Shown: in pieces, positions 43,289 to 51,544 of the stretch
Numbering within the stretch: the first letter of the stretch is position 1
Layout of the letters: every line of letters begins with the position of its first letter
Assembly (NCBI RefSeq): GCF_002258315.1
Contig: NZ_NOYD01000018.1
Coordinates: 62,001-126,000, forward strand
DNA: 64,000 nt
Direction of reading: 5' to 3'
Source of the DNA: Rhodococcus sp. 06-462-5
GTDB taxonomy: Bacteria; Actinomycetota; Actinomycetes; Mycobacteriales; Mycobacteriaceae
The notes under the pieces: generated by a model
The model's input: only the letters and a program-made list of their open reading frames with translations
Told to the model about the DNA's origin: nothing
Databases searched by the model: none
Program-made: the position numbers and the translations under genes

Positions 43289-44095
43289 ATGACGAACTCA
43301 CCGGACAAAACTCCCACCGCAGTCCTCATTGGCGTTACGGGAGGATTCGGTCACCCGCTGGCCAAGCTGCTTGCAAACGAGGGCTACCGGTTGGTGCTTG
43401 CGGCGCGACGCGAGAGTGATGCTGCCGCGCTGACCGGCCGAAGCGACGGGTCGGCGATCTATGTGCGTGCGGACGTGGCCGATCCGGCGAGCCTGAAGGA
43501 GCTGGCGGCGGCGGCATTCGAGCACCTCGGCCGGATCGATGCGGTGGTTAACCTTGCTGGCATCTCGCCGCGCAAGGCCATAGGGGAGTACACACAGACC
43601 GATGTCGATTCGATGCTCGAGGTCAACGTGAAGGGGCCGATCTTTGTGACCCAGGCCTTCCTGCCGGGACTGCTCGAGCAAGCCGGCGGCAGTGTGATCG
43701 TGCACGTCGGTGGCGCTATGGACGGCAGGGTGGGGCTTCCGTTCATGAGCGCCTACGCGGCGAGCCGGGGCGCGCTGGCGGGCTACGTTCAGGCCTCCAA
43801 TCGTGAGCTTGACGGGACCGGCGTGGCGTTGTCGTTCTTCGGGCCAGCACCCGCGAACACCGAGTCGGAGTCCGCCTACTTCGACATGTGGCATGAGATG
43901 GGTGTCGACCTCGTCGAGCCCGAGACGGTCGCCGGCGAGATCCTCACCACCATCCGGAAGCGACGCCAACAGCATGTGATGGGTGGGCTGATGCTCAGGA
44001 TGATGTCGGCTGTCAATGCTGTGTCTCCGTCTGCTGCCGACGTGATCGGTCTTCGGAAGTTCGGGAAGCTCATGACGCAATACCACCCACGCTGA
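43289..44095 (+). CDS. SDR-family oxidoreductase with Y-x3-R active site
   Basis: Protein of 268 aa with an SDR fold. The cofactor loop is GVTGGFGHPLA, strand four carries VVNLAGISP, and the catalytic area reads SAYAASRGALAGYVQASN. The usual Y-x3-K is Y-A-A-S-R here, so the catalytic lysine is replaced by arginine; activity may be altered. The ATG is at the edge of the Rrf2 palindrome. It is probably the target gene of the Rrf2 regulator. Confidence 0.8.
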   Translation: MTNSPDKTPTAVLIGVTGGFGHPLAKLLANEGYRLVLAARRESDAAALTGRSDGSAIYVRADVADPASLKELAAAAFEHLGRIDAVVNLAGISPRKAIGEYTQTDVDSMLEVNVKGPIFVTQAFLPGLLEQAGGSVIVHVGGAMDGRVGLPFMSAYAASRGALAGYVQASNRELDGTGVALSFFGPAPANTESESAYFDMWHEMGVDLVEPETVAGEILTTIRKRRQQHVMGGLMLRMMSAVNAVSPSAADVIGLRKFGKLMTQYHPR

Positions 44096-44242
44096 GCTTC
44101 CGACCCGGGCACCTCGCGCCTGGTGTGTTGGGGGGGGGTGGACTGACTGTCGAACGTCCTCACCTGCAGGACCTTCCTAACAGAGCGGGAGAAGTGCCTC
44201 CGGGATGGCAGTCGACTAGCAGGCGATGCGCGGAATTGAGTG

Positions 44243-44794
44243 TTAGGCGGTGGGCCGGGCGTCGTCCGTAGCGGGGTCAGGATCGAGGTCTTGCGAGCGC
44301 CGTCGGCGCTCGGCCCGCAGGTCGGGGTCGAGACGACGGACGAGTGCGTCCGAGGCTGCTGGGCCGGATACGAAACGTGCTCGACTCTCGCCCAGACTGC
44401 GACCTGTCCGACGGTCGACGAACACGGGATCGATTTCTTCACCGGAGTCGTCGACCAGGGCGACACCTCGATGTTCGGGGGCGACGTGCTTGTTCCCCCA
44501 GGCGTAAAGAGCCACGATGACAGGGGTGATCTCACGCCCCCGCTGCGTCGGTACATACTCGTAGCGGCGTGGCCGTGCGTTGTACGGGCGGCGTTCGAGC
44601 AGACCTGTCTCGACCAATGACGTCAGGCGGCGTGTCAGCATGTTCGGTGCGATTCCGAGGTTGCGTTCGAACTCGTCGAAGCGGGAGAAACCGTCGAGTG
44701 CATCGCGGAGAATCAACAGCGTCCACCATTCTCCGACCTGCTCCAGGGCGTTGGCGATAGGGCATCCCATGTTGTCGAAGCTGCTGCGCTGCAT
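44243..44794 (-). CDS. HxlR-family regulator
   Basis: Regulator of 183 aa. Core: SSFDNMGCPIANALEQVGEW, WTLLILRDALDGFSRFDEFE, LGIAPNMLTRRLTSLVETGL and the wing RRYEYVPTQRGREITPVIVA. C14 in the conserved NMGCPIA is the redox-type cysteine of many HxlR proteins. It lies 3 bp after the thioesterase gene and forms a unit with it. A decayed copy of this pair sits at 40.9-41.3 kb. Confidence 0.87.
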   Translation of the reverse strand: MQRSSFDNMGCPIANALEQVGEWWTLLILRDALDGFSRFDEFERNLGIAPNMLTRRLTSLVETGLLERRPYNARPRRYEYVPTQRGREITPVIVALYAWGNKHVAPEHRGVALVDDSGEEIDPVFVDRRTGRSLGESRARFVSGPAASDALVRRLDPDLRAERRRRSQDLDPDPATDDARPTA

Positions 44795-44797
44795 CGG

Positions 44798-45307
44798 TTA
44801 TCGCGGTGGAATGACGAGGAGCGAGCTGGTGGCTGTGGCTACCGATTTGCCCTGTTTGTCGACGATGGACCCTTCGGTGAAGATTACCCGTGACCCCGTC
44901 TTGGTAACTCGGCCCGTCGCCGTCAAGGGACCGCTGGTGTCGTGGATGTTGCGGAGGTAGCTGACGTTGATGTCGATCGAGGTGTAGCCGGTACCGGCGG
45001 GCAGAGTCGTCTGGCCAGCGCAGCCCAGGACCGTGTCGAGCAGGGTGCAGGCGAGTCCGCCGTGGACGGTGCCGATCGGGTTGTAGTGCGCTTGGGTGGG
45101 TGTGCATTCGAACACGACCCTGCCGACCTCGACCTCGATCGGCGTGAATTTCATCAGGGCGGCGATCGGCGGGGGCGGCAGTTCGCCACGCATCAGCGCC
45201 TGCATTACCTCGAGGCCGCTCATGCCCGAAGCCCGGTGGAGAACAAGGCTCGGGTCGGCCCACGTGAAGGTCTCGGACCGGTGAAGCTCGTCGGTGTCGC
45301 TGTGCAT
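44798..45307 (-). CDS. PaaI-type hot-dog thioesterase
   Basis: Protein of 169 aa with the PaaI/4HBT hot-dog pattern: HYNPIGTVHGGLACTLLDTV contains the H-G-G-x-x motif of the active site, followed by LPAGTGYTSIDINVSYLRNI and GSRVIFTEGSIVDKQGKSVA. It would hydrolyse acyl- or aryl-CoA thioesters. It is the first gene of the thioesterase-HxlR unit. The divergent region upstream has an ATCATGAT palindrome (about 45428) that might be the HxlR operator. Confidence 0.83.
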   Translation of the reverse strand: MHSDTDELHRSETFTWADPSLVLHRASGMSGLEVMQALMRGELPPPPIAALMKFTPIEVEVGRVVFECTPTQAHYNPIGTVHGGLACTLLDTVLGCAGQTTLPAGTGYTSIDINVSYLRNIHDTSGPLTATGRVTKTGSRVIFTEGSIVDKQGKSVATATSSLLVIPPR

Positions 45308-45528
45308 GCCACTCCCATGGTTGTTCGGACCGAACAGATTCGGGTGAACGATCGGTTGACGCTGAGCGCGCTGCGACGAGCCTGAAATCGGGTCGGAGGC
45401 GCGTGGCTACGACTTTAGTGCGAGTGACTATCATGATGCAAGTAACCGAGTGCGTTCGATCTGGACTGCACCTCATTGCAGCGCCGGCCCGGTGCGTGCG
45501 TTCCACCTTCGATGAGCTGAGTGTGCAC

Positions 45529-45822
45529 ATGCGCAAACTGACCAATGCCGAAATCGCCGACCTGGTGCGCGCCGAGCTGCCCGCCGGCATGCGAGAGTCA
45601 GGCGTCGTTGTGCGGGCCGTCCACCGACTCTTGCTCCTGAACAGTGCAGACCCCCAGGGTTCACTCGACGGCCTGCACCGGCTGGTCGATCTTCATGTGG
45701 CTCCGGTCGTTCTGCTCGCGCCGGATGCTGCCGCTTCGAGGTACATCAGCTACCTCGCCGGGGGTTCGGATCGTGCTCCGCTCGCCATGAAGCTTGCGGC
45801 CCTACTCGTCCTGGAACCGTAG
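45529..45822 (+). CDS. Hypothetical small protein
   Basis: Protein of about 97 aa if started at ATG 45529 (MRKLTNAEIADLVRAELPAG). The frame is open back to 45403, but the upstream part overlaps the promoter region of the thioesterase. It looks soluble and helical (VVVRAVHRLLLLNSADPQGS, RAPLAMKLAALLVLEP). No family is recognised and no strong ribosome binding site is seen. Confidence 0.45.
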   Translation: MRKLTNAEIADLVRAELPAGMRESGVVVRAVHRLLLLNSADPQGSLDGLHRLVDLHVAPVVLLAPDAAASRYISYLAGGSDRAPLAMKLAALLVLEP

Positions 45823-46002
45823 CGCGACCCGGTGATGGGTCGGGTGGCGTCGCCGCGTTTCGCACAGGGGATCTTAAGTGAGTTGCTGCCGCAATCAGGA
45901 GAGTGGACGAATTGTCTGCTCGTGACCGCCTGAACGCGGTGCCCCACGGGTCGCCCGGTCTCCGTCGTGCGCCGGTCGTCGACACTGTTGACCCGATACG
46001 GG

Positions 46003-46476
46003 TCAGCTGTCTAGCTCAGGACCCGCTATCAAGTCCGCCTCGCTGCGTGATACCGAATGTCCTCGTGTACAACGCACTTCAGCGTGGACGGTGGATCCGC
46101 AATCGCGATGTATGACGTGAAAGGGTGGGCCCGATTCCCCGGACGCCCACGTATCACCCCAATCTCGCAAGGCGGTCACAATTACTCGAAGTTCTGAACC
46201 CTTCTGTGTCAGTAGGTATTCGTGCCGCTCGCGTTGCTTCGGGTCGCGGTAGGGCCGGCGTTCGAGTACCCCTGCGGTAGTGAGCTCCGTCAGACGTTTT
46301 GCGGCCGCGGACTCGGAAATGCCGATGCGAGCGGCGAAGTCGTCGAACCGGCTCGTACCGAGCAAGGCCTCGCGAATCAGAAGCAGCGAAATGCGATTGC
46401 CGATGACGTCGAGGGCATTGACGACGGAGCAATTGTCGAGTGTCCAACTCCCGCGATCCCAAAGAGCACCAGTCAT
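46003..46476 (-). CDS. HxlR-family regulator of the MFS gene
   Basis: Regulator of 157 aa: WTLDNCSVVNALDVIGNRIS, LLLIREALLGTSRFDDFAAR, IGISESAAAKRLTELTTAGV and the wing RHEYLLTQKGSELRVIVTAL. The conserved N-terminal cysteine is present (NCSVVNAL). It is divergent from an MFS exporter with a perfect palindrome between them, the usual layout of a local drug-responsive repressor. Confidence 0.85.
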   Translation of the reverse strand: MTGALWDRGSWTLDNCSVVNALDVIGNRISLLLIREALLGTSRFDDFAARIGISESAAAKRLTELTTAGVLERRPYRDPKQRERHEYLLTQKGSELRVIVTALRDWGDTWASGESGPPFHVIHRDCGSTVHAEVRCTRGHSVSRSEADLIAGPELDS

Positions 46477-46493
46477 TCGACCACGATAGCAAA

Positions 46494-46519
46494 GCTGGCT
46501 TGCCGTTGCGCAAGCCAGC
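46494..46519. promoter_or_regulatory. Perfect 10+10 palindrome between HxlR and MFS genes (operator)
   Basis: GCTGGCTTGC-CGTTGC-GCAAGCCAGC is a perfect inverted repeat with a 6-bp spacer, 18 bp from the HxlR start and about 43 bp from the MFS start. It is the likely HxlR binding site controlling both genes. Confidence 0.65.
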
Positions 46520-46562
46520 GGCTACGGTCAGCTGACTACTCACTCGAACAGTCAGGATATCC

Positions 46563-48152
46563 ATGACGGATCGCACGGCGCACCCATCGGGGGGGCTCAC
46601 ACGTGGGCGCACCTTCACCGTCTTGGCGACGTGTGTCGGGGCGATGGTCACGTTTCTGCAGATCACGGCATCCGTGTCCTCGCTCGGCGCTGTTCAGGCC
46701 GCTCTGCAGGTATCACCGGCCGCCTTGGTGTGGGTGCCCAGCGCGTATACCCTCGCCGTTGCCGCATTGGTGCTCTCGTCCGGCACGCTCGGGAGTCTCT
46801 TCGGACGCCGACGTATGTTCCGGGTCGGAACGCTCGTGCTCGCCTCGGGCGCAGCGCTCGTCGTGTTCGCGAATTCCTTGCCGATACTCGTCGTCGGGCA
46901 GCTCGTCGCCGGCGCAGGGGGAGCGTTGATTCTTCCCAACGGCCTTGCGCTGGTGGCTGCGGCATTTCCCGACCCACATCGGCGCACCGAGATGATCACG
47001 TTGTGGGCGGCGTCGTCGGGAATCGGTCTCGCGGTGGGTCCGATCTCTGCAGGTGTGCTGCTCGATCATGTGGAGTGGGGTTACGCCTTTGTTCCCGCGA
47101 TCATGCTGAGCGCCATTGCTTTCGGGCTCACGTTCGGCGGCGTTCCGGAATCGCTCCAGCCGGGCGCCCGGCTCGACCCCGGCGGCCTCGTTCTGGGTAC
47201 GACCGCGATCGCGGCCGTGGTGTACGGCCTGATCGAGGGTGGCGGATCGGGATACCTCGATGGTCGCGTCGTCGCAGCGTGGGTGATCGCAGCAGTTGCC
47301 GTCGTCGTGTTCGTCATCGTCGAGTTGCGTGTCGACTCGCCGATGCTCGACGTGCGGTTGTTCACCTCCCCCTCGTTCGCCACGATCAGTGTGATTGCCG
47401 CGATAGCCCTGTTCGGGTTCACCGGTCTGGCCGTGTTGCAGGTGTTCTTCTACGAACGTGCGCAGTCTCTCGATGCTCTCGCTACGGGCTGGCGGCTGGT
47501 GGTTGTCTTCGTCGCGTATGTCGTGGTGGCCGCAGTTGCCGGGAGGATCGTTCGGCGGACGGGTTTCGTTCTGCCACTGGCGAGTGGGTTGTTGCTGGGT
47601 GCAATCGCGGCCGTGGGCCTGCTGACGCAGAATTCTTCGACAGGATTCGGGATGGTGTGGTTCTGGTTCGCGCTCTTCGGTGCAGGGGTCGGGCTGGTCG
47701 CAGCGCCGAGCACTGCCGCTGCGATGGTGAGTGTCGACCCGGCCCGGACCGGAATGGCGTCGGGTGCCGTCAATGCTGCTCGTCAGCTGGGTTCGGTTCT
47801 CGGAACTTCGACGCTGGGTGCCGTCCTCACCACCACGGTCATCCACCGTCTTCCGTCCGAACTCGAAGCTCGCGGTGTGCCCGAAGACACGAGGGTGTCG
47901 GTCGCAACTGCAATGCGAGAGGGACGTCCGATCTCCGGCAGCTTCGACGGCGACGTGGTCGATGCACTCGGTTCCGCGTACACCGCAGGAGTGCACACCG
48001 GTCTGACCGTCATCGCCGCACTCTTCGCGGCGGGTGCGGTGGCGACCGTTCTGTTCGTGAGGAACCGTCCACACACGGGAGTCGACAGGCCCACGGCACC
48101 GACAGGCGCGGCCGCCGACGTCTCCACCGTACCGACGGCACGGCAAGAGTAG
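46563..48152 (+). CDS. MFS exporter, DHA2 (EmrB/QacA) type
   Basis: Integral membrane protein of 529 aa with about 14 helices, the count of the DHA2 drug:H+ antiporters. Motifs: helix 1 CVGAMVTFLQITASVSSLGA, motif A-like SLFGRRRMFRVG, motif C-like AASSGIGLAVGPISAGVLLD. The C-terminal tail is hydrophilic. It would export a small toxic compound. The divergent HxlR and the palindrome suggest induction by its substrate. Confidence 0.87.
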   Translation: MTDRTAHPSGGLTRGRTFTVLATCVGAMVTFLQITASVSSLGAVQAALQVSPAALVWVPSAYTLAVAALVLSSGTLGSLFGRRRMFRVGTLVLASGAALVVFANSLPILVVGQLVAGAGGALILPNGLALVAAAFPDPHRRTEMITLWAASSGIGLAVGPISAGVLLDHVEWGYAFVPAIMLSAIAFGLTFGGVPESLQPGARLDPGGLVLGTTAIAAVVYGLIEGGGSGYLDGRVVAAWVIAAVAVVVFVIVELRVDSPMLDVRLFTSPSFATISVIAAIALFGFTGLAVLQVFFYERAQSLDALATGWRLVVVFVAYVVVAAVAGRIVRRTGFVLPLASGLLLGAIAAVGLLTQNSSTGFGMVWFWFALFGAGVGLVAAPSTAAAMVSVDPARTGMASGAVNAARQLGSVLGTSTLGAVLTTTVIHRLPSELEARGVPEDTRVSVATAMREGRPISGSFDGDVVDALGSAYTAGVHTGLTVIAALFAAGAVATVLFVRNRPHTGVDRPTAPTGAAADVSTVPTARQE

Positions 48153-48297
48153 TCCGAGATATGTTGCTGCCGCACAACATTCGGCGGTCTGACACCCGTG
48201 AAAGAGGTTCGACTGGATAGGCATCTGCATCGTGCGGGCTTCGACGCCGACCCCTTGGGCGGACGTGGGGGAGTCCCCGACCGCTCCGCGGCGCGAC

Positions 48298-48687
48298 TCA
48301 TCCCTCGGATTGCCCGGTAGAACTGCGTGCCAAGACCCGTCCCAATGCCAACGCCGCGGTGCGGACAGCAGGGGCGAGCAACTCGGGTGCGAAACGGTCC
48401 TTGGGCACCGACACCGACAGTGCCGCGATGGGTTCACCGGCCAGCAGCACGGGCGAGGCAACGCAGCAACCACCCATCGCGGCCTCCTCTCGCTCGATCG
48501 CGATTCCGGTGCGACGAATCGAGTCCAGTTCGCGGGCCAGGACTTTCGGATCGGTGATCGACCTCGGCGTGTACCGACGCAGTGGACGGGAAAGGGCTTC
48601 TTCCTGCAAGACCAGCAGCATATAGTTGCCGCGATCGCGGACTGGACGTATTCCGACACCTATCCCATTGCTTTCGTACGCACCCAC
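48298..48687 (-). pseudogene. Truncated IclR-family regulator (C-terminal half only)
   Basis: About 110 residues match the end of the IclR effector-binding domain: LSRPLRRYTPRSITDPKVLA, ELDSIRRTGIAIEREEAAMG, GCCVASPVLLAGEPIAALSV. The N-terminal HTH and the first half of the effector domain are absent, and sequence before YMLLVLQEEA no longer matches. No HTH is found upstream in any frame to 48931. It is taken as a 5'-deleted remnant. Confidence 0.65.
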
Positions 48688-48931
48688 TTCGCCGTGTCCT
48701 GACCGGGGTGATACATGGCGCGTCCAATCTTCAGCGGGCGGTCACCGACGCCGACCCCACCGCCCTCACCGGGACCCCGCACGCCACTGGACGAGGTGAC
48801 CACGGGGCGCAGCGTATCCGTGCCGGACTGCCGGCGTTTTGGCCCGGCAAGCAACATAGGTACGAAGCCGGGACCTGATATCGGATCGTCCTCCGGTCTC
48901 GAATCGACTGTGCCGTCAATCTTTACGTCAT

Positions 48932-49789
48932 TTAATCGTGCCACCCGGTAGAAAAGGTTGGATTCTGCTTGGCGACGAAGGCACTGATGGCCGCTACATG
49001 GTTCTCGGTCAAGCCGGTCGCTTTGTGCAGAGGTATTTCGTTGTACATGGAGGTCGAGAGGTCGTCCTTCGGCGCCCGAAGCAAGTTCTGCTTCATCCCT
49101 TCGAGCGCATGCGATGAGCTCATCGCCAGCCGCTCGGCGACCTCGCGTGTACGCGATACGAGTTCGTCATCGGGGACCAGCCAGTTGACCAAGCCGATGG
49201 CCAGGCATTCCTCGCCTCGTATCCGGGGGTTGAGAAACATGAGCTCGCGCGCCTTTGCGGGTCCGACCAGCCGGTCGAGCAGCCATGCAACGCCGTAGTC
49301 ACCAGCCAGCCCGACGGCCGCGAAAGCAGTCGCGAACACCGTCCGAGAGGTGGCGATCCGAAGGTCCGCGGCGAGCGCGAAGCCGATGCCGGCCCCCGCG
49401 ACTGCGCCGGGGATGGACGCCACGACTGGCTTGCGGCACCTGTAGATGCTGCCAATTGTTGCTTCCTGGTCGCGACGTTGTTCCTCGACGGCGCGTTGGT
49501 CGACCTCGAGGGAACCGCCTCCTTCGCCACCGTGTTCGTGAAAGTCCTGAACATCTCCGCCGGAGCAGAATGCGCTGCCGGCCCCGGTGATGACAATTGC
49601 ACCCACTTTGGGGGACGCCTCCAATTCTTCGAGCGCTGTGGCGAATCCATTGATCATCGCGTCCGACAGTGCGTTCCGTCGATCGGGGCGATCCAGCGTG
49701 ATGGTGCCGACACCGTCCGTCACGTCGATCAGAACGTCCTGGACGACTGCTTGTGAAATGTCCGCAGCCACAATTCGACTCGTTTTCAT
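48932..49789 (-). CDS. Enoyl-CoA hydratase/isomerase
   Basis: Crotonase of 285 aa, ATG 49789 (MKTSRIVAADISQAVVQDVL). Core motifs: ITLDRPDRRNALSDAMINGF, the oxyanion-hole segment GAGSAFCSGGDVQDF, and PGAVAGAGIGFALAADLRIA with the second-helix residues. Longer than the basic family by an N-terminal extension of about 20 residues. It would act in beta-oxidation of an acyl-CoA. It is divergent from an acyl-CoA ligase. Confidence 0.85.
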   Translation of the reverse strand: MKTSRIVAADISQAVVQDVLIDVTDGVGTITLDRPDRRNALSDAMINGFATALEELEASPKVGAIVITGAGSAFCSGGDVQDFHEHGGEGGGSLEVDQRAVEEQRRDQEATIGSIYRCRKPVVASIPGAVAGAGIGFALAADLRIATSRTVFATAFAAVGLAGDYGVAWLLDRLVGPAKARELMFLNPRIRGEECLAIGLVNWLVPDDELVSRTREVAERLAMSSSHALEGMKQNLLRAPKDDLSTSMYNEIPLHKATGLTENHVAAISAFVAKQNPTFSTGWHD

Positions 49790-49905
49790 TGCCGAGACGC
49801 TAGCACTCTCGATGCTCGATGACCCGCGATGCTCTTCATCTTTTGCAGGGCACCAGATAAACCACGGCGCAGCGAAATTCACAGCTTGGTCGTTCGAACT
49901 GCGAC

Positions 49906-49915
49906 TTGTGCACAA
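49906..49915. promoter_or_regulatory. TTGTGCACAA palindrome in the hydratase/ligase divergent region
   Basis: A perfect 10-bp palindrome midway between the divergent enoyl-CoA hydratase and acyl-CoA ligase genes. A spaced version (TTGTGC-N5-GCACAA) lies at 53316-53332 upstream of the DUF3556 gene. Both could be sites for one of the PucR regulators. Confidence 0.4.
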
Positions 49916-50040
49916 TGCACTGAAAGGCTGGACGATTTCGGTTCGGATGGACATTCATCAGCCCGGTCGTCGCGCTTAGTGTCGTGTCCACGCCGTGGCC
50001 TTGGGTCCCCGAGTAATTATATGCGAGGAGCAGTCTCGAA

Positions 50041-51498
50041 ATGGAGTTCGGTTATTTGCCGTGGGTGCTGGCAGAGCAGTACTCGGATTCGGTCGCGATC
50101 GCCGATGAACGCCAGGAGCTGACCTTCTCCGAGGTAGCACGGCGCTGCGGATCGATCGCGGCGCAGCTGGCCGCATCTGATGTCACCAGGGACGACGTCG
50201 TTGCCGTCATGCTTCCCAATCGACTCGAACTCGTACTGGTGATCGGTGCAGCGTGGCGGCTCGGTGCTGCCGTTACCCCGATCAACCCAGCGCTCACGGC
50301 GGTCGAGGCGGCGCACCAGCTGGCTGACTCGGGCGCTCGCCTCGTGGTCACGGTCGACGGTGTGTCGCCGGTCGAGGGGGTGACCGGTTTGTCGGTCGAT
50401 GCGCTCGACCAGATGAGCGAGGCGGTCGAACCGCCGGTCACACTGAACCCGGACACACCTGCCTTGATCGTCTACACCTCGGGTTCGACGGGTAGACCAC
50501 GCGGAGTGGTGTTGAGTCACGCGAATGCCGAGTTCATGAGTTCGACCTTTGCCGCACACTTCGAGCTGACCGCGTCGGATCACTGTTTGCTCGTTCTCCC
50601 CTTGTTTCATGTGAACGCTCTGATGGTCAGCACGCTCGCCCCCTTGCGCGTCGGCGGGCGCATGACGATCGTCGGCACGTTCTCCAAGACACGGTTCTTC
50701 GGCGACGTCGAACGCGTGCGCCCGACGTACTTTTCCGGCGTGCCCACCATCTTCGCGCTCCTCGCAGCATTGCCCGCCGATAAAGAACCTGATGTCTCAT
50801 CACTGCGATTCGTGGTGTGTGGCGCGGCGCCGATCTCGCGAGAGCTGCTTGCCGCCGTTCACTCGCGCTACGGCTTCGAGGTGCTCGAGGGCTATGGACT
50901 CACAGAAGGGACGTGCGCGTCGACGTGCAATCCGCTGCAGGGCGTGCGCAAGCTCGGCACAGTCGGACCGGCGTTGCCTGGTCAGACCATTCGCGTTGTG
51001 GGTCCCCACGGTATGGACGTGGCAACCGACAGCCCGGGCGAGGTGCTCATTCAAGGTCCGGCAGTCATGCAGGGTTACCTCGGAAACCCAAGCGCCACCG
51101 CCGAAACCGTCCGAAACGGCTGGCTCCACACGGGCGACATCGGCGCTCTCGATGGCGACGGCTACTTGAGGATCGTCGACCGCGTGAAGGACATGATCAT
51201 CCGAGGCGGCGAAAACATCTACCCCAAGGAGATCGAGCAGGCGCTGACCGAGCTCGCCGAGGTACTCGAGGCAGCTGTTGTCGGTGTCCCGGACCCCGTA
51301 CTCGGCGAAGTCCCTGTCGCGCAGGTCGTGCTCTACCCGAACAGTGACCTCACGGTCGACCTTCTACTCGCGCACTGCGCCGAACGGCTGACGCGCGTCA
51401 AGATCCCCACCGAGATCTCCATCGTCGAGTCGCTGCCGAAGAACGCAGTCGGCAAGACAGACAAACCCGGGCTCCGCCGAATGGTGAAGCTGGCGTAG
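50041..51498 (+). CDS. Acyl-CoA ligase (AMP-dependent)
   Basis: Enzyme of 485 aa of the ANL superfamily that activates a carboxylic acid as acyl-AMP and then acyl-CoA. Motifs: P-loop LIVYTSGSTGRPRGVVLSH, the adenine-binding EGYGLTEGTCAST, the hinge GWLHTGDIGALDGDGYL with IVDRVKDMI, and the catalytic lysine region SLPKNAVGKTDK. The chain is short (485 aa), as in medium-chain and aromatic-acid ligases. Substrate unknown. Confidence 0.88.
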   Translation: MEFGYLPWVLAEQYSDSVAIADERQELTFSEVARRCGSIAAQLAASDVTRDDVVAVMLPNRLELVLVIGAAWRLGAAVTPINPALTAVEAAHQLADSGARLVVTVDGVSPVEGVTGLSVDALDQMSEAVEPPVTLNPDTPALIVYTSGSTGRPRGVVLSHANAEFMSSTFAAHFELTASDHCLLVLPLFHVNALMVSTLAPLRVGGRMTIVGTFSKTRFFGDVERVRPTYFSGVPTIFALLAALPADKEPDVSSLRFVVCGAAPISRELLAAVHSRYGFEVLEGYGLTEGTCASTCNPLQGVRKLGTVGPALPGQTIRVVGPHGMDVATDSPGEVLIQGPAVMQGYLGNPSATAETVRNGWLHTGDIGALDGDGYLRIVDRVKDMIIRGGENIYPKEIEQALTELAEVLEAAVVGVPDPVLGEVPVAQVVLYPNSDLTVDLLLAHCAERLTRVKIPTEISIVESLPKNAVGKTDKPGLRRMVKLA

Positions 51499-51544
51499 AC
51501 CACCGCTCCAACAGGGAAGCAAGGTGATCACGTGGCCCGTGGAG

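Noticed and set aside
46713..48659. 648-codon minus-strand frame
   Set aside because: Antisense to the MFS gene. It is His/Arg/Asp-rich without any fold pattern, while the plus strand encodes a clear 14-helix transporter.
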